Below are positions 1 to 6,985 of a stretch of DNA of 9,291 bases, one piece after another; the stretch's first letter is position 1; every line of letters begins with the position of its first letter. This DNA comes from UBA652 sp964598235 (GTDB taxonomy: Bacteria; Pseudomonadota; Gammaproteobacteria; Nitrosococcales; Methylophagaceae): positions 1-9,291 of the forward strand of contig CAZRAY010000058.1 of the NCBI GenBank assembly GCA_964598235.1, read 5' to 3'. Under the pieces are notes generated by a model. It did not search any database. It saw only the letters and a program-made list of their open reading frames with translations, and was not told where the DNA came from. A program made the translations under genes and the position numbers.

Positions 1-106
1 GAATTTTACCGGTAAGTTTTAAGATACGCTCTGTTGTTGTGGTTTTACCCGCATCAACATGGGCGAAGATCCCGATATTTCTGTACTTGGATAGGTCAGC
101 AGCCAT
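1..106 (-). CDS. fusA2: Elongation factor G-type translational GTPase, N-terminal fragment (probably EF-G2)
   Basis: Partial gene: only the first 35 codons, read leftwards from the ATG at 106-104; the rest lies outside the window. The start [20 protein letters not shown] is followed by KTTTTER, giving the P-loop [13 protein letters not shown] that binds the GTP phosphates in the EF-G family. EF-G catalyses ribosome translocation, and paralogues can act in ribosome recycling. The short [12 protein letters not shown] leader and the ILKLTGKI stretch resemble the second EF-G of marine gammaproteobacteria more than the main FusA. It is also beside mfd rather than in an rpsL-rpsG-fusA-tuf operon. 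EF-G family is near certain; the fusA2 assignment is from memory of the family and is moderate. No strong Shine-Dalgarno is visible (only GAGACG). A promoter candidate lies about 70 bp upstream. Confidence 0.85.
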
Positions 107-174
107 ATTCGTCTCGTCTGTTAAGTTTTCGTTAAATTAAAAAGGGTGGCAAAATTTGCCGAAGTAAACCATCT

Positions 175-203
175 ATTATAACGCATATAGATGCATAAAA
201 TAA
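175..203 (-). promoter_or_regulatory. Candidate sigma-70 promoter for the EF-G gene
   Basis: On the minus strand a perfect TATAAT -10 box (180-175) lies in the 128-bp gap between mfd and the EF-G gene. The best -35 at 17-bp spacing is a weak TTATTT (203-198), preceded by a very A/T-rich stretch that could serve as an UP element. Transcription would start near 168, leaving a leader of about 60 nt. A small inverted repeat (GGCAAA/TTTGCC, 149-160) lies within that leader; its role is unknown. Confidence 0.4.
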
Positions 204-234
204 AATGATTTTTTAATGCTAGTGGATGTTTACC

Positions 235-3200
235 TTAAGGTGCTTCTGATAGCTTGCCTAACACCGCGCCAAGCACTTGTAAGCGACTATCTGCATCGGG
301 CATATCTTCGATAAAGCGGAGCTTATCTTGGCCATCGAGTTTATAGCGACGTGGTGCCATTTGGATGAGGTTGATAATGGTCATCGGATCAATATCGGGT
401 TGGGCGCGGAATAAGATCCGACCGCTTTGCTCATACACATCAATTTTCCGAATGCCCAATGGTGCAGCCTTTAGCCGCATTTCATGCACAGCGAATAGGG
501 TTTTAACTGCATCAGGTAATAGCCCAAAACGATCAATCATTTCAACTTGTAATTCATGCAGGGCAGCATGATCGGGTGCGGCTGAAATTCGTTTATAGAG
601 TACAAGCCGCAAATGCACATCAGGTAAATAATCGCTTGGGATCAGTGCGGGTACATGCAAATCAATTTCAACAAAATTGCGTTCGTCAAAGTTAATATTG
701 GGCTCTTTGCCTGATTTAAGTGCCTTTACTGCGCGCTCAAGCAATTCATTATATAAACCAAAGCCAATTTCTTGCATCTGGCCGCTTTGCTCATCACCTA
801 AGAGCTCGCCTGCGCCGCGAATTTCCATGTCGTGGGTGGCGAGGGTGAAGCCGGTACCGAGATCTTCAATGGCTTCGATGGCTTCTAATCGTTTAATCGC
901 ATCGGCAGTCATCGCATTACGGGGGGGCACAATTAGATAAGCATAAGCACGATGATGCGAGCGGCCAACGCGGCCACGGATTTGATATAGCTGTGCTAAG
1001 CCGAGTTTATCTGCCCGATGGATAATAATCGTATTGGCATTTGGGATATCAATACCTGTTTCGATAATTGTGGTGCAGATCAGAACATTGATTCGTTGAT
1101 GATAAAAATCAAGCATCACATTCTCTAACTCTCGCTCCCGCATTTGCCCATGCGCGATGGCCACTTTAGCTTCAGGCAAAATATCTTCAACCTCGCGGGC
1201 GATTTTATCAATATCTTCGACGCGATTATGGAGAAAATACACTTGTCCACCACGCTTGATCTCGCGCTGCATCGCCTCATGCAATTTCTCTTTATCCCAT
1301 TGCTGCACAAAGGTTTTAATTGCGAGACGTTTGGGTGGTGGGGTGGCGATAATCGACAGGTCTCGGATCCCTGAAATGGACATATTTAAAGTGCGCGGAA
1401 TCGGGGTTGCCGTCAGGGTCAACACATCTATCTCCGCGCGGAATTTTTTAATTTGTTCTTTTTGCGTCACCCCGAAGCGATGTTCTTCATCGAGCACAAA
1501 TAAGCCGAGTCGTTTCGGGTTAATATCGCTTTGAATAATTTTGTGGGTACCGATAATAATATCGGCAGTGCCGTCTGTTAGCGCTGCTTTAACGATATCG
1601 GTTTGTTTCTTACTCCGAAAACGCGACATCACCTCGATTTGAACCGGCCAATCAGCAAAGCGATCTTTAAAGCTTTCATAATGCTGTTGGGCTAATAGGG
1701 TAGTAGGCACTAGGATCATCACCTGTTTCCCCGCCTGCACAGCTAGAAAAGCTGCCCGCATCGCCACTTCTGTTTTACCAAAGCCGACATCGCCACAAAT
1801 AAGTCGATCCATCGGGATGTCGCTGGTCATATCCTTGATCACATCATCAATTGCATCTTGTTGATCTGGCGTGGTTTCAAAAGGAAAAGCGGCAGCAAAT
1901 GCATGATATTGATCATCGGGTTCGGGGATCGGTGGTTTTTTATGCGCTGCCCGTTGGGCATAAATATCTAATAATTCAGCCGCCACATCGCGCACTTTTT
2001 CAGCGGCTTTACGGCGTGATTTTTCCCACTGACCTGAGCCGAGGGTATGCAATGGCGCGAGTTCGGGCGCGGAGCCAGAATAACGGCTGATTAAATCCAG
2101 CGAGGCAACGGGCACATAGAGTTTATCGCCTTTGGCATATTCGAGCACCACATATTCAGTATCAATATCACCCATGTCCATGGTTTCTAAACCAAGATAA
2201 CGCCCAACGCCATGATCTTCATGCACCACTGCATCACCAAGCGATAGCTCAGCCAAGTTTTTAATAATCGAATTGGGATCACGCTTCTTTTTATTCCGCT
2301 GCCGCCGTTGCATCACTTGCTGACCAAACAATTGCGGCTCTGCAATCACAGCGATAGCGGGGTCGCTTAAGATCAAACCCTGCTCAATCGGCGCAACAGT
2401 CACCCCTAATAAGTCATCGCCTGCGAGAAAATCATCCCAGTCGGTATATTTAACGGGATAAATCGCATGCTTTTGCAATAAATCCAGCAAGGTTTCCCTG
2501 CGGCCAGCCGATTCAGCTGCGAGCAAAATACGACCATCAAATCCAGAAATAAACTGATTTAATGCATCACAGGTGTTTTCCTCTTGTGAATTTAAGGTCA
2601 GCTGTGGCGGCATGCTGGTGGCATAGTTGATATTGCCAGCACTACCATCAAGCTCGTGGGATTGGATTTGTAGGCGTGGGAAGGTTTTGAATTGGCCAAA
2701 CAGAATATCAGTTGGGAAAAATAACTCTGTTGGTGGCAATAATGGCCGTTCGATATCTACGCCGCGATGTGCATAACGCTCTTGAATTTCTTGCCAGAAG
2801 GTGTTGGCCGCATCGAAGGTGTCGTGGAGATGTGTAACCAAGGTGTTATTGGGTAAATAATCTAATAAACCTTGTGTATGGTTGAAAAATAAAGGTAGAT
2901 AATATTCAATCCCACTGGGCGCATTGCCATCGCTGATTTCGCGATAAATTAAGCTGCGCTGTGGATCGCCATCGAAGTGGTCTCTAAATTGTTGACGAAA
3001 GCGGTCGATGCTATCAGTGGTGAAGGGGAATTCACGCGCGGGCAGCAATTGCACCTTTTTAATGGTTGATGTGGACGATTGGGTTTCAGGATCGAAGGTG
3101 CGTAGGCTGTCGATTTCATCATCAAATAGGTCAATCCGATAGGGTACATCGCTGCCCATGGGAAAAATATCGATGATAGCGCCGCGCACAGCATATTCAC

Positions 3201-3699
3201 CATGTTCAATTACTTGAGAAACGCTGCGGTAACCTGCTTTTTCAAGCTGCTGGCGCCATTGTTCGATATTTAGGGTGTCGCCTGTCTTGAGCATTAAGCT
3301 ATTGCTGGCTAAGAAATCTTGCGGTGGCAGACGGTGCATTAAGGTCGCGATTGGCACCAGTAAAATGCCGCGTTTGAAATTCGGCAATTCGTGTAGTGTC
3401 GCCAAGCGCTCAGAAATAATATCTTGATGCGGAGAGAAGCTGTCGTAGGGCAGGGTTTCCCAATCTGGAAAATGCAAGATGGGAAGTGTATTTTTGCCCA
3501 TATAAAATAGAATGTCTTGCGCTAAATGATAGGCGATTGCCGTATTTTGGGTGGCGACCAATAATGGCCCATCATGTTGCTGCGCTGCATTGGCAATCAA
3601 ACACCCTGTCGCGCTGCCATAGAGCTGGCCAGCTTGAATGAGTTTGACATCATTGGGCAGGGCGGGTTTGAGCGGAAAATGGCTATTGGATGGGGGCAT
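235..3699 (-). CDS. mfd: Transcription-repair coupling factor Mfd
   Basis: Complete 1154-residue Mfd, full length for the family. This ATP-driven DNA translocase pushes stalled RNA polymerase off damaged template and recruits UvrA to start nucleotide excision repair. Visible domains in order: UvrB-like N-terminal module (about 20-350, with the HGEYAVRGAIIDIFP segment near 166-180); RNA-polymerase-interacting CarD-like domain (about 485-580, LGDAVVHEDHGVGRYLG); helicase lobe 1 with Walker A GDVGFGKTE (636-644), Walker B DEEH (737-740) and TATPIPRTL (763-771); lobe 2 with the arginine-finger motif RGRVGR (908-913) and the translocation-motif region around 890-910; C-terminal regulatory domain (about 1010-1110). 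No key motif is missing. The ATG at 3699 gives the expected N-terminal length but has no clear Shine-Dalgarno. It is divergent from the small membrane protein gene and upstream of the EF-G gene. UvrC, from the same pathway, is encoded about 0.5 kb away. Confidence 0.98.
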   Translation of the reverse strand: MPPSNSHFPLKPALPNDVKLIQAGQLYGSATGCLIANAAQQHDGPLLVATQNTAIAYHLAQDILFYMGKNTLPILHFPDWETLPYDSFSPHQDIISERLATLHELPNFKRGILLVPIATLMHRLPPQDFLASNSLMLKTGDTLNIEQWRQQLEKAGYRSVSQVIEHGEYAVRGAIIDIFPMGSDVPYRIDLFDDEIDSLRTFDPETQSSTSTIKKVQLLPAREFPFTTDSIDRFRQQFRDHFDGDPQRSLIYREISDGNAPSGIEYYLPLFFNHTQGLLDYLPNNTLVTHLHDTFDAANTFWQEIQERYAHRGVDIERPLLPPTELFFPTDILFGQFKTFPRLQIQSHELDGSAGNINYATSMPPQLTLNSQEENTCDALNQFISGFDGRILLAAESAGRRETLLDLLQKHAIYPVKYTDWDDFLAGDDLLGVTVAPIEQGLILSDPAIAVIAEPQLFGQQVMQRRQRNKKKRDPNSIIKNLAELSLGDAVVHEDHGVGRYLGLETMDMGDIDTEYVVLEYAKGDKLYVPVASLDLISRYSGSAPELAPLHTLGSGQWEKSRRKAAEKVRDVAAELLDIYAQRAAHKKPPIPEPDDQYHAFAAAFPFETTPDQQDAIDDVIKDMTSDIPMDRLICGDVGFGKTEVAMRAAFLAVQAGKQVMILVPTTLLAQQHYESFKDRFADWPVQIEVMSRFRSKKQTDIVKAALTDGTADIIIGTHKIIQSDINPKRLGLFVLDEEHRFGVTQKEQIKKFRAEIDVLTLTATPIPRTLNMSISGIRDLSIIATPPPKRLAIKTFVQQWDKEKLHEAMQREIKRGGQVYFLHNRVEDIDKIAREVEDILPEAKVAIAHGQMRERELENVMLDFYHQRINVLICTTIIETGIDIPNANTIIIHRADKLGLAQLYQIRGRVGRSHHRAYAYLIVPPRNAMTADAIKRLEAIEAIEDLGTGFTLATHDMEIRGAGELLGDEQSGQMQEIGFGLYNELLERAVKALKSGKEPNINFDERNFVEIDLHVPALIPSDYLPDVHLRLVLYKRISAAPDHAALHELQVEMIDRFGLLPDAVKTLFAVHEMRLKAAPLGIRKIDVYEQSGRILFRAQPDIDPMTIINLIQMAPRRYKLDGQDKLRFIEDMPDADSRLQVLGAVLGKLSEAP

Positions 3700-3742
3700 A
3701 AAACTGTATTATTAAATCGTAAGGCGGCTATTTTCACATAAA

Positions 3743-3772
3743 TAGACAGGCAAAGGCTAATCCTAATATAAT
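3743..3772 (+). promoter_or_regulatory. Sigma-70 promoter for the 71-residue membrane protein gene
   Basis: TAGACA (3743-3748, five of six matches to TTGACA), an 18-bp spacer, then a perfect TATAAT (3767-3772). The expected start is near 3779, giving a leader of about 29 nt that includes the GGAGA ribosome binding site at 3798-3802. It lies in the 108-bp divergent gap shared with mfd; I could not identify a convincing mfd promoter on the opposite strand. Confidence 0.6.
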
Positions 3773-3807
3773 CATGAGGAGTTTAGAGAAGCGTAACGGA
3801 GAACAAA

Positions 3808-4023
3808 ATGGCAAAACGAACTGAAAACGTAATGTTGCTGAAAATTATTGGTGTGTGTGAATTAATAGCGGCTGTCGTGATGTATCTCTATTCACCACCG
3901 ATGATCGGCATTATTGGTGGCTTAGTATTAGTCGGGTTGGCTGTGAATAGTTTTTATCAAGCGCATAAATGCTATCGCCGTGAATATTCTCCTAAAAAGA
4001 AAGAGTTTCCGGGTAAGAAGTAA
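3808..4023 (+). CDS. Small two-helix inner-membrane protein, function unknown
   Basis: A 71-residue protein that I do not recognise as a named family. It starts at ATG 3808 with a good Shine-Dalgarno, GGAGA at 3798-3802, five bases upstream. Two hydrophobic segments are clear: about residues 9-28 (from the leucine-rich MLLKIIGVC to MYLY) and about 32-52 (the glycine-rich IGIIGGLVLVGLAV). A short turn with SPP (29-31) separates them. The N-terminus (K3, R4) and the tail (RRE at 57-59, KKK at 63-65, KK at 70-71) are basic. By the positive-inside rule this puts both ends in the cytoplasm and makes a helical hairpin in the membrane. It has its own promoter and is followed by the palindromic element at 4037, so it is probably a single-gene transcript. 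Existence is supported by promoter, RBS and composition; no function can be assigned. Confidence 0.75.
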   Translation: MAKRTENVMLLKIIGVCELIAAVVMYLYSPPMIGIIGGLVLVGLAVNSFYQAHKCYRREYSPKKKEFPGKK

Positions 4024-4036
4024 GCTGTATGGGCGG

Positions 4037-4163
4037 TTTGTACGCTAAGTATTTTTCGATAGGGCAAGGCAAAAAAAGTCGAAAAAGCACAGTTTACAAT
4101 TGTAAATGAGCATTTTGAGGCTTTTTTTAACGCGGCCCTGGCGGAAAAGGCGACGTGTACAAA
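4037..4163 (+). repeat. 127-bp near-palindromic extragenic element (MITE-like), possible bidirectional terminator
   Basis: The region between the small membrane protein gene and uvrC reads as one large imperfect inverted repeat. The ends are perfect (TTTGTAC 4037-4043 against GTACAAA 4157-4163) and the centre is a 14-bp palindrome, TTTACAATTGTAAA (4093-4106). Between them the arms match in blocks: A7 at 4071-4077 against T7 at 4122-4128, AAAA at 4083-4086 against TTTT at 4113-4116, and GGGC at 4062-4065 against GCCC at 4134-4137, with about one indel. As RNA it would form a long interrupted hairpin. The T7 run after the central stem could help terminate transcription from the upstream gene. 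The layout suggests a non-autonomous miniature element or extragenic palindrome rather than a gene; no transposase and no clear target duplication are seen. Whether it is repeated in the genome cannot be judged here. Confidence 0.65.
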
Positions 4164-4172
4164 TGTGCCATT

Positions 4173-5981
4173 ATGTTTGACTATGCCGCCTTTTTAAAAG
4201 GCCTAACAGGGCGGCCGGGCATCTATCAGATGTGTGATGCTGAGGGTGGGGTGATCTATGTTGGCAAGGCAAAAAACCTCAAAAAACGCGTTTCCAGTTA
4301 TTTTAGAAAAACCGGGTTAAATTCTAAAACCCAAGTGATGGTGGCGCAGATTGTATCAATCAATACGACTGTCACCCACACTGAAAACGAAGCCTTAATC
4401 CTAGAAAACAATCTTATTAAACAGCTCAAACCGCGCTACAACATTCTGCTGCGGGATGATAAAACTTACCCGCATTTATTTTTATCAGGCGATGATTTTC
4501 CACGATTAAGTTTGCACCGTGGTGCGCAGCGGGCGAAGGGGCAATATTTTGGCCCTTATCCCAGCGCAGGTGCGGTGCGAGAAAGCCTCAATTTATTACA
4601 AAAATTATTCCCTGTGCGTCAATGTGACGATACCTTTTATGCGAACCGCTCGCGGCCATGCCTGCAATATCAAATAAAGCGATGCACGGCCCCTTGCGTC
4701 GATCTGATTTCAAAAGAAGATTATCAACGTGATGTTGTGCACACTGTGATGTTTCTGCAAGGCAAAAATCAACAAGTCATTGATGACTTATCCGAGCAAA
4801 TGGAACAGGCCGCCACCGAGCTAAAATTTGAGCAAGCAGGGGCGGCGCGAGACAAAATCATTAGCTTGCGTCGGATTCAAGAAAAACAATATGCCAGCAC
4901 CGATGCGGGTAATGTAGATGTGTTGGCCGCGGTGGTACGCAATGGGGTAGCCTGTGTGGAAGTGTGTTTTATTCGCGGTGGACGGCATTTAGGGAATAAA
5001 AGTCTGTTTCCTAAAGGCACATCGGGCAATACTGCGGAATCCATTTTATCGGCGTTAATCCCTCAATATTATTTAGGGCGAGAAACGCCAACAGAAATTT
5101 TATTGAGCCATGATTTAGAAGATGCTGGATGGCTTAGCGAAACGCTTTCTGAAGCCGCAGGGCATAAAGTGTCATTGCGGCAACCACAGCGTGGCATGGG
5201 TAGTCGTTGGATGAAGATGGCGCTCACCAATGCTGAATTGAGTGTAACGCAGCGGCTAGATAGCAAAATGAATATGCTGAAACGTTTTGAATTACTACAA
5301 TCTGCCCTAAACATGGATGACATGCCTAAACGGATTGAATGTTTTGATATCAGCCATAGTAGCGGCGAGAGAACCGTGGCATCGTGTGTCGTATTTGGGT
5401 TAGAAGGGGCGATTAAAAGTGATTATCGCAAATTTAATATTGAAGGTATTACCGCAGGGGATGATTATGCTGCGATGAATCAGGCGCTTACGAGGCGCTA
5501 CACACGGCTTAAAAAAGGCGAAGGAAAATGGCCGGATTTATTGCTCATTGATGGCGGGAAAGGCCAGCTCACCGAGGCCATCGCCGTGATGCAAGAATTG
5601 CAACTCACAGATTTGCCCATATTAGGTATCGCCAAAGGCCCTGAACGCAAACCAGGTGAAGAGAGTTTATTTTTAGTGGGTCAAGCAGGAGAAGTTATCT
5701 TGCCTGCAGATTCCCCTGCCTTGCATTTATTGCAACAAATTCGAGATGAAGCCCATCGCTTTGCGATTACCGGTCACCGCCAACGGCGGGCTAAAGCCAG
5801 AGTCACTTCAGAGCTAGAACGTATTCCTGGCCTCGGTGCGAAGCGCCGACAAAAATTATTACAGCAGTTTGGTGGCATACAAGAAGTGAAGCGGGCAGGG
5901 GTCGAAGATTTAGCGCGTGTAGAGGGGATTAGCCTTACACTGGCACAAAAAGTTTATGATGTTTTCCATGAAACGACATAA
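4173..5981 (+). CDS. uvrC: UvrABC excinuclease subunit C
   Basis: Cytosolic nuclease subunit that cuts the damaged strand on both sides of a lesion after UvrA/UvrB have marked it. Numbering from the ATG at 4173 (602 residues): GIY-YIG nuclease with GIY 16-18, YVG 29-31, R39 and E78 for the 3' incision; four cysteines C151, C163, C171 and C175 placed as in the UvrC iron-sulfur site; UVR/UvrB-binding motif about 202-237; RNase H-like nuclease with D392 (FDISHSSG), D460 (LLLIDGGKGQL) and H528 (EAHRFAITGHR) for the 5' incision; tandem helix-hairpin-helix 549-598. All catalytic residues are present. Start: MFDYAAFLKGLTGRPG aligns with the usual UvrC N-terminus, so I take ATG 4173 although it lacks a nearby Shine-Dalgarno. 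An in-frame GTG at 4155 has AAAAGG four bases upstream but lies inside the palindromic element and would add six residues. pgsA follows after about 40 bp. Confidence 0.98.
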   Translation: MFDYAAFLKGLTGRPGIYQMCDAEGGVIYVGKAKNLKKRVSSYFRKTGLNSKTQVMVAQIVSINTTVTHTENEALILENNLIKQLKPRYNILLRDDKTYPHLFLSGDDFPRLSLHRGAQRAKGQYFGPYPSAGAVRESLNLLQKLFPVRQCDDTFYANRSRPCLQYQIKRCTAPCVDLISKEDYQRDVVHTVMFLQGKNQQVIDDLSEQMEQAATELKFEQAGAARDKIISLRRIQEKQYASTDAGNVDVLAAVVRNGVACVEVCFIRGGRHLGNKSLFPKGTSGNTAESILSALIPQYYLGRETPTEILLSHDLEDAGWLSETLSEAAGHKVSLRQPQRGMGSRWMKMALTNAELSVTQRLDSKMNMLKRFELLQSALNMDDMPKRIECFDISHSSGERTVASCVVFGLEGAIKSDYRKFNIEGITAGDDYAAMNQALTRRYTRLKKGEGKWPDLLLIDGGKGQLTEAIAVMQELQLTDLPILGIAKGPERKPGEESLFLVGQAGEVILPADSPALHLLQQIRDEAHRFAITGHRQRRAKARVTSELERIPGLGAKRRQKLLQQFGGIQEVKRAGVEDLARVEGISLTLAQKVYDVFHETT

Positions 5982-6021
5982 CGCGCTACAATAGGCACGC
6001 AGATCTTTATGGAATATGAAT

Positions 6022-6597
6022 ATGTTTGATAATTTACCCAATAAATTGAGTTTACTGCGGATCCTATTGATCCCCATATTATTACTGGCATACTTCCTGT
6101 TCGGGAAATATGGCAGTGTGATAGCAACAGGTATTTTCATTCTTGCCGCAATCACGGATTGGCTAGATGGCTATTTAGCACGTAAGTGGAATGAAACGAC
6201 AGCGTTAGGCGCCTTTATTGATCCCGTAGCCGATAAATTATTAGTGGGCGTTGCGCTGCTCCTGATCCTCCAACAAACGCCTGCCTGGTATATTTTAATT
6301 CCAGTGATTATTATTATTGGTCGTGAAATCGCAATTTCTGCTTTACGAGAATGGATGGCAGAAAAAGGTGAAAGAAATGCCGTTAAGGTTTCCTCAATGG
6401 GTAAGCTTAAAACCGTATTTCAGATGATTGCAATTGGTTGTTTAATATTCGCCCATAATGGCGACAACAGTTTGTTTGGCTTGCCTATATTTGAGATTGG
6501 TATTGCCTTGCTTTATATCGCCGCCGCACTCACTTTTGTTTCCATGGTGCAATATATGCAATCTGCATGGCCAATTCTCACAAATACTAACGAATAA
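6022..6597 (+). CDS. pgsA: CDP-diacylglycerol--glycerol-3-phosphate 3-phosphatidyltransferase
   Basis: Integral membrane enzyme that joins CDP-diacylglycerol and glycerol 3-phosphate to give phosphatidylglycerophosphate and CMP, the committed step to phosphatidylglycerol and cardiolipin. The CDP-alcohol phosphatidyltransferase motif DG-x2-AR-x8-G-x3-D-x3-D is complete: D49, G50, A53, R54, G63, D67 and D71 in the 191-residue form. Several hydrophobic segments follow, and the cytoplasmic loop REIAISALREWMAEKG is characteristic of bacterial PgsA. Start: ATG codons occur at 6016 and 6022. I chose 6022 because the only Shine-Dalgarno-like bases (TATGGA, 6008-6013) sit 8 nt before it but only 2 nt before 6016; the choice changes two residues. 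The gene follows uvrC closely, probably in one transcript, and ends 3 bp before the -35 box of the tRNA promoter. No terminator is visible between them. Confidence 0.96.
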   Translation: MFDNLPNKLSLLRILLIPILLLAYFLFGKYGSVIATGIFILAAITDWLDGYLARKWNETTALGAFIDPVADKLLVGVALLLILQQTPAWYILIPVIIIIGREIAISALREWMAEKGERNAVKVSSMGKLKTVFQMIAIGCLIFAHNGDNSLFGLPIFEIGIALLYIAAALTFVSMVQYMQSAWPILTNTNE

Positions 6598-6600
6598 GAC

Positions 6601-6628
6601 TTGACATAAAATCGTAAGTCGCTACAAT
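6601..6628 (+). promoter_or_regulatory. Strong sigma-70 promoter for the tRNA genes, GC-rich discriminator
   Basis: A perfect TTGACA (6601-6606), a 16-bp spacer and TACAAT (6623-6628, five of six) begin 3 bp after the pgsA stop codon. The bases after the -10 box are GGGCGG, a GC-rich discriminator of the kind associated with stringent (ppGpp/DksA) repression of stable-RNA promoters. The tRNA-Gly 5' end is 15 bp downstream of the -10 box, so the precursor leader is short. Confidence 0.85.
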
Positions 6629-6643
6629 GGGCGGCTTCTCAAA

Positions 6644-6719
6644 GCGGGAATAGCTCAGCTGGTAGAGCGCAACCTTGCCAAGGTTGAGGTCGCGAGTTCG
6701 AACCTCGTTTTCCGCTCCA
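6644..6719 (+). tRNA. tRNA-Gly (anticodon GCC)
   Basis: Full 76-nt cloverleaf with encoded CCA (6717-6719). Acceptor strand GCGGGAA (6644-6650) pairs with TTTCCGC (6709-6715) with one G-U pair. The discriminator is U (6716). The anticodon GCC lies at 6677-6679 within the arm ACCTTGCCAAGGT. The T-arm carries GTTCGAA. Very close to enterobacterial glycine tRNA (GCC), which reads GGC and GGU codons. It is the first tRNA after the strong promoter, in the conserved uvrC-pgsA-Gly-Cys order. Confidence 0.97.
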
Positions 6720-6726
6720 GATATCG

Positions 6727-6758
6727 CACCCGCCCTTAACCAGTTTAAGTGGCGGGTG
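6727..6758 (+). terminator. 13-bp hairpin between the two tRNA genes (attenuator/terminator or processing stem)
   Basis: CACCCGCC (6727-6734) pairs with GGCGGGTG (6751-6758). Inside it, CTTAA (6735-6739) pairs with TTAAG (6745-6749), leaving a 5-nt loop and one bulged T (6750). The tail TTCTGTTTTAG is only partly U-rich, so termination may be incomplete. That would fit a cotranscribed downstream tRNA-Cys, for which I find no good promoter of its own. It could equally serve as a spacer stem for RNase processing of the precursor. Confidence 0.6.
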
Positions 6759-6786
6759 TTCTGTTTTAGAGATGTTAAAAATTAAA

Positions 6787-6860
6787 GGCTGCGTAGCAAA
6801 GTGGTTATGCAGTGGCCTGCAAAGCCATCTACGCCGGTTCGATTCCGGCCGCAGCCTCCA
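6787..6860 (+). tRNA. tRNA-Cys (anticodon GCA)
   Basis: Full 74-nt cloverleaf with encoded CCA (6858-6860). Acceptor GGCTGCG (6787-6793) pairs perfectly with CGCAGCC (6850-6856). The discriminator is U (6857), a known identity element for cysteinyl-tRNA synthetase. The anticodon GCA lies at 6819-6821, and the T-arm is CCGGTTCGATTCCGG. The gene is intact although an integrase gene begins 165 bp after it, as expected when an element inserts in the 3' end and restores the tRNA. In enterobacteria a leucine tRNA follows this cysteine tRNA; none is seen here. Confidence 0.97.
6836..6860 (+). other. Probable left attachment site (attL) in the tRNA-Cys 3' end
   Basis: DUF4102-type tyrosine integrases usually recombine at tRNA 3' ends, and their genes usually lie just inside the site. 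Here the integrase gene is the first gene after tRNA-Cys on the same strand, so the T-arm to CCA segment is the likely crossover region. The matching attR copy would be outside the window; I find no second copy within it. Exact limits are inferred. Confidence 0.45.
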
Positions 6861-6955
6861 TTTCAACATTCCGCAACATCCCATAAAGTCCTTTAATCCC
6901 TTTGCCTGTATATCTTTAGCGGTATTTTACGTCTCGTGGAGTCTCATTAAACTCC

Positions 6956-6985
6956 TTGACAGCCTACCCTATTTGGGGGTAACTT
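6956..6985 (+). promoter_or_regulatory. Candidate integrase promoter overlapping the GGGGGTAAC repeats
   Basis: A perfect TTGACA (6956-6961) is followed after 18 bp by TAACTT (6980-6985), a weak -10 with three of six matches. The spacer and -10 run into the tandem repeats at 6972-6996, so any protein binding the repeats would cover this promoter. The rest of the 165-bp leader (6861-6955) has no gene that I can support, only short C/T-rich near-repeats. Confidence 0.4.

Noticed and set aside
365..2090. Several plus-strand frames of 60-125 codons opposite mfd (for example 1157-1534)
   Set aside because: They lie wholly antisense to a conserved gene, lack ribosome binding sites and recognisable motifs, and are shadows of mfd coding constraint.
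2949..3209. An 86-codon minus-strand frame inside mfd
   Set aside because: Alternative frame of mfd on the same strand, with no RBS or family match.
3714..3723. AAATCGTAAG shared by the mfd upstream region and the tRNA promoter spacer (6609-6618)
   Set aside because: A shared 10-mer is expected many times by chance in a window of this size, and the flanks do not align.
3774..3824. A 16-codon upstream frame overlapping the small membrane gene start
   Set aside because: Its ATG lies before the predicted transcription start (about 3779), so it is probably not in the mRNA.
5069..5323. An 84-codon minus-strand frame inside uvrC
   Set aside because: Antisense shadow of a strongly conserved gene.
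5964..5992. TACAAT at 5987-5992 as a pgsA promoter
   Set aside because: No acceptable -35 at 16-18 bp spacing; pgsA can be read from the uvrC transcript.
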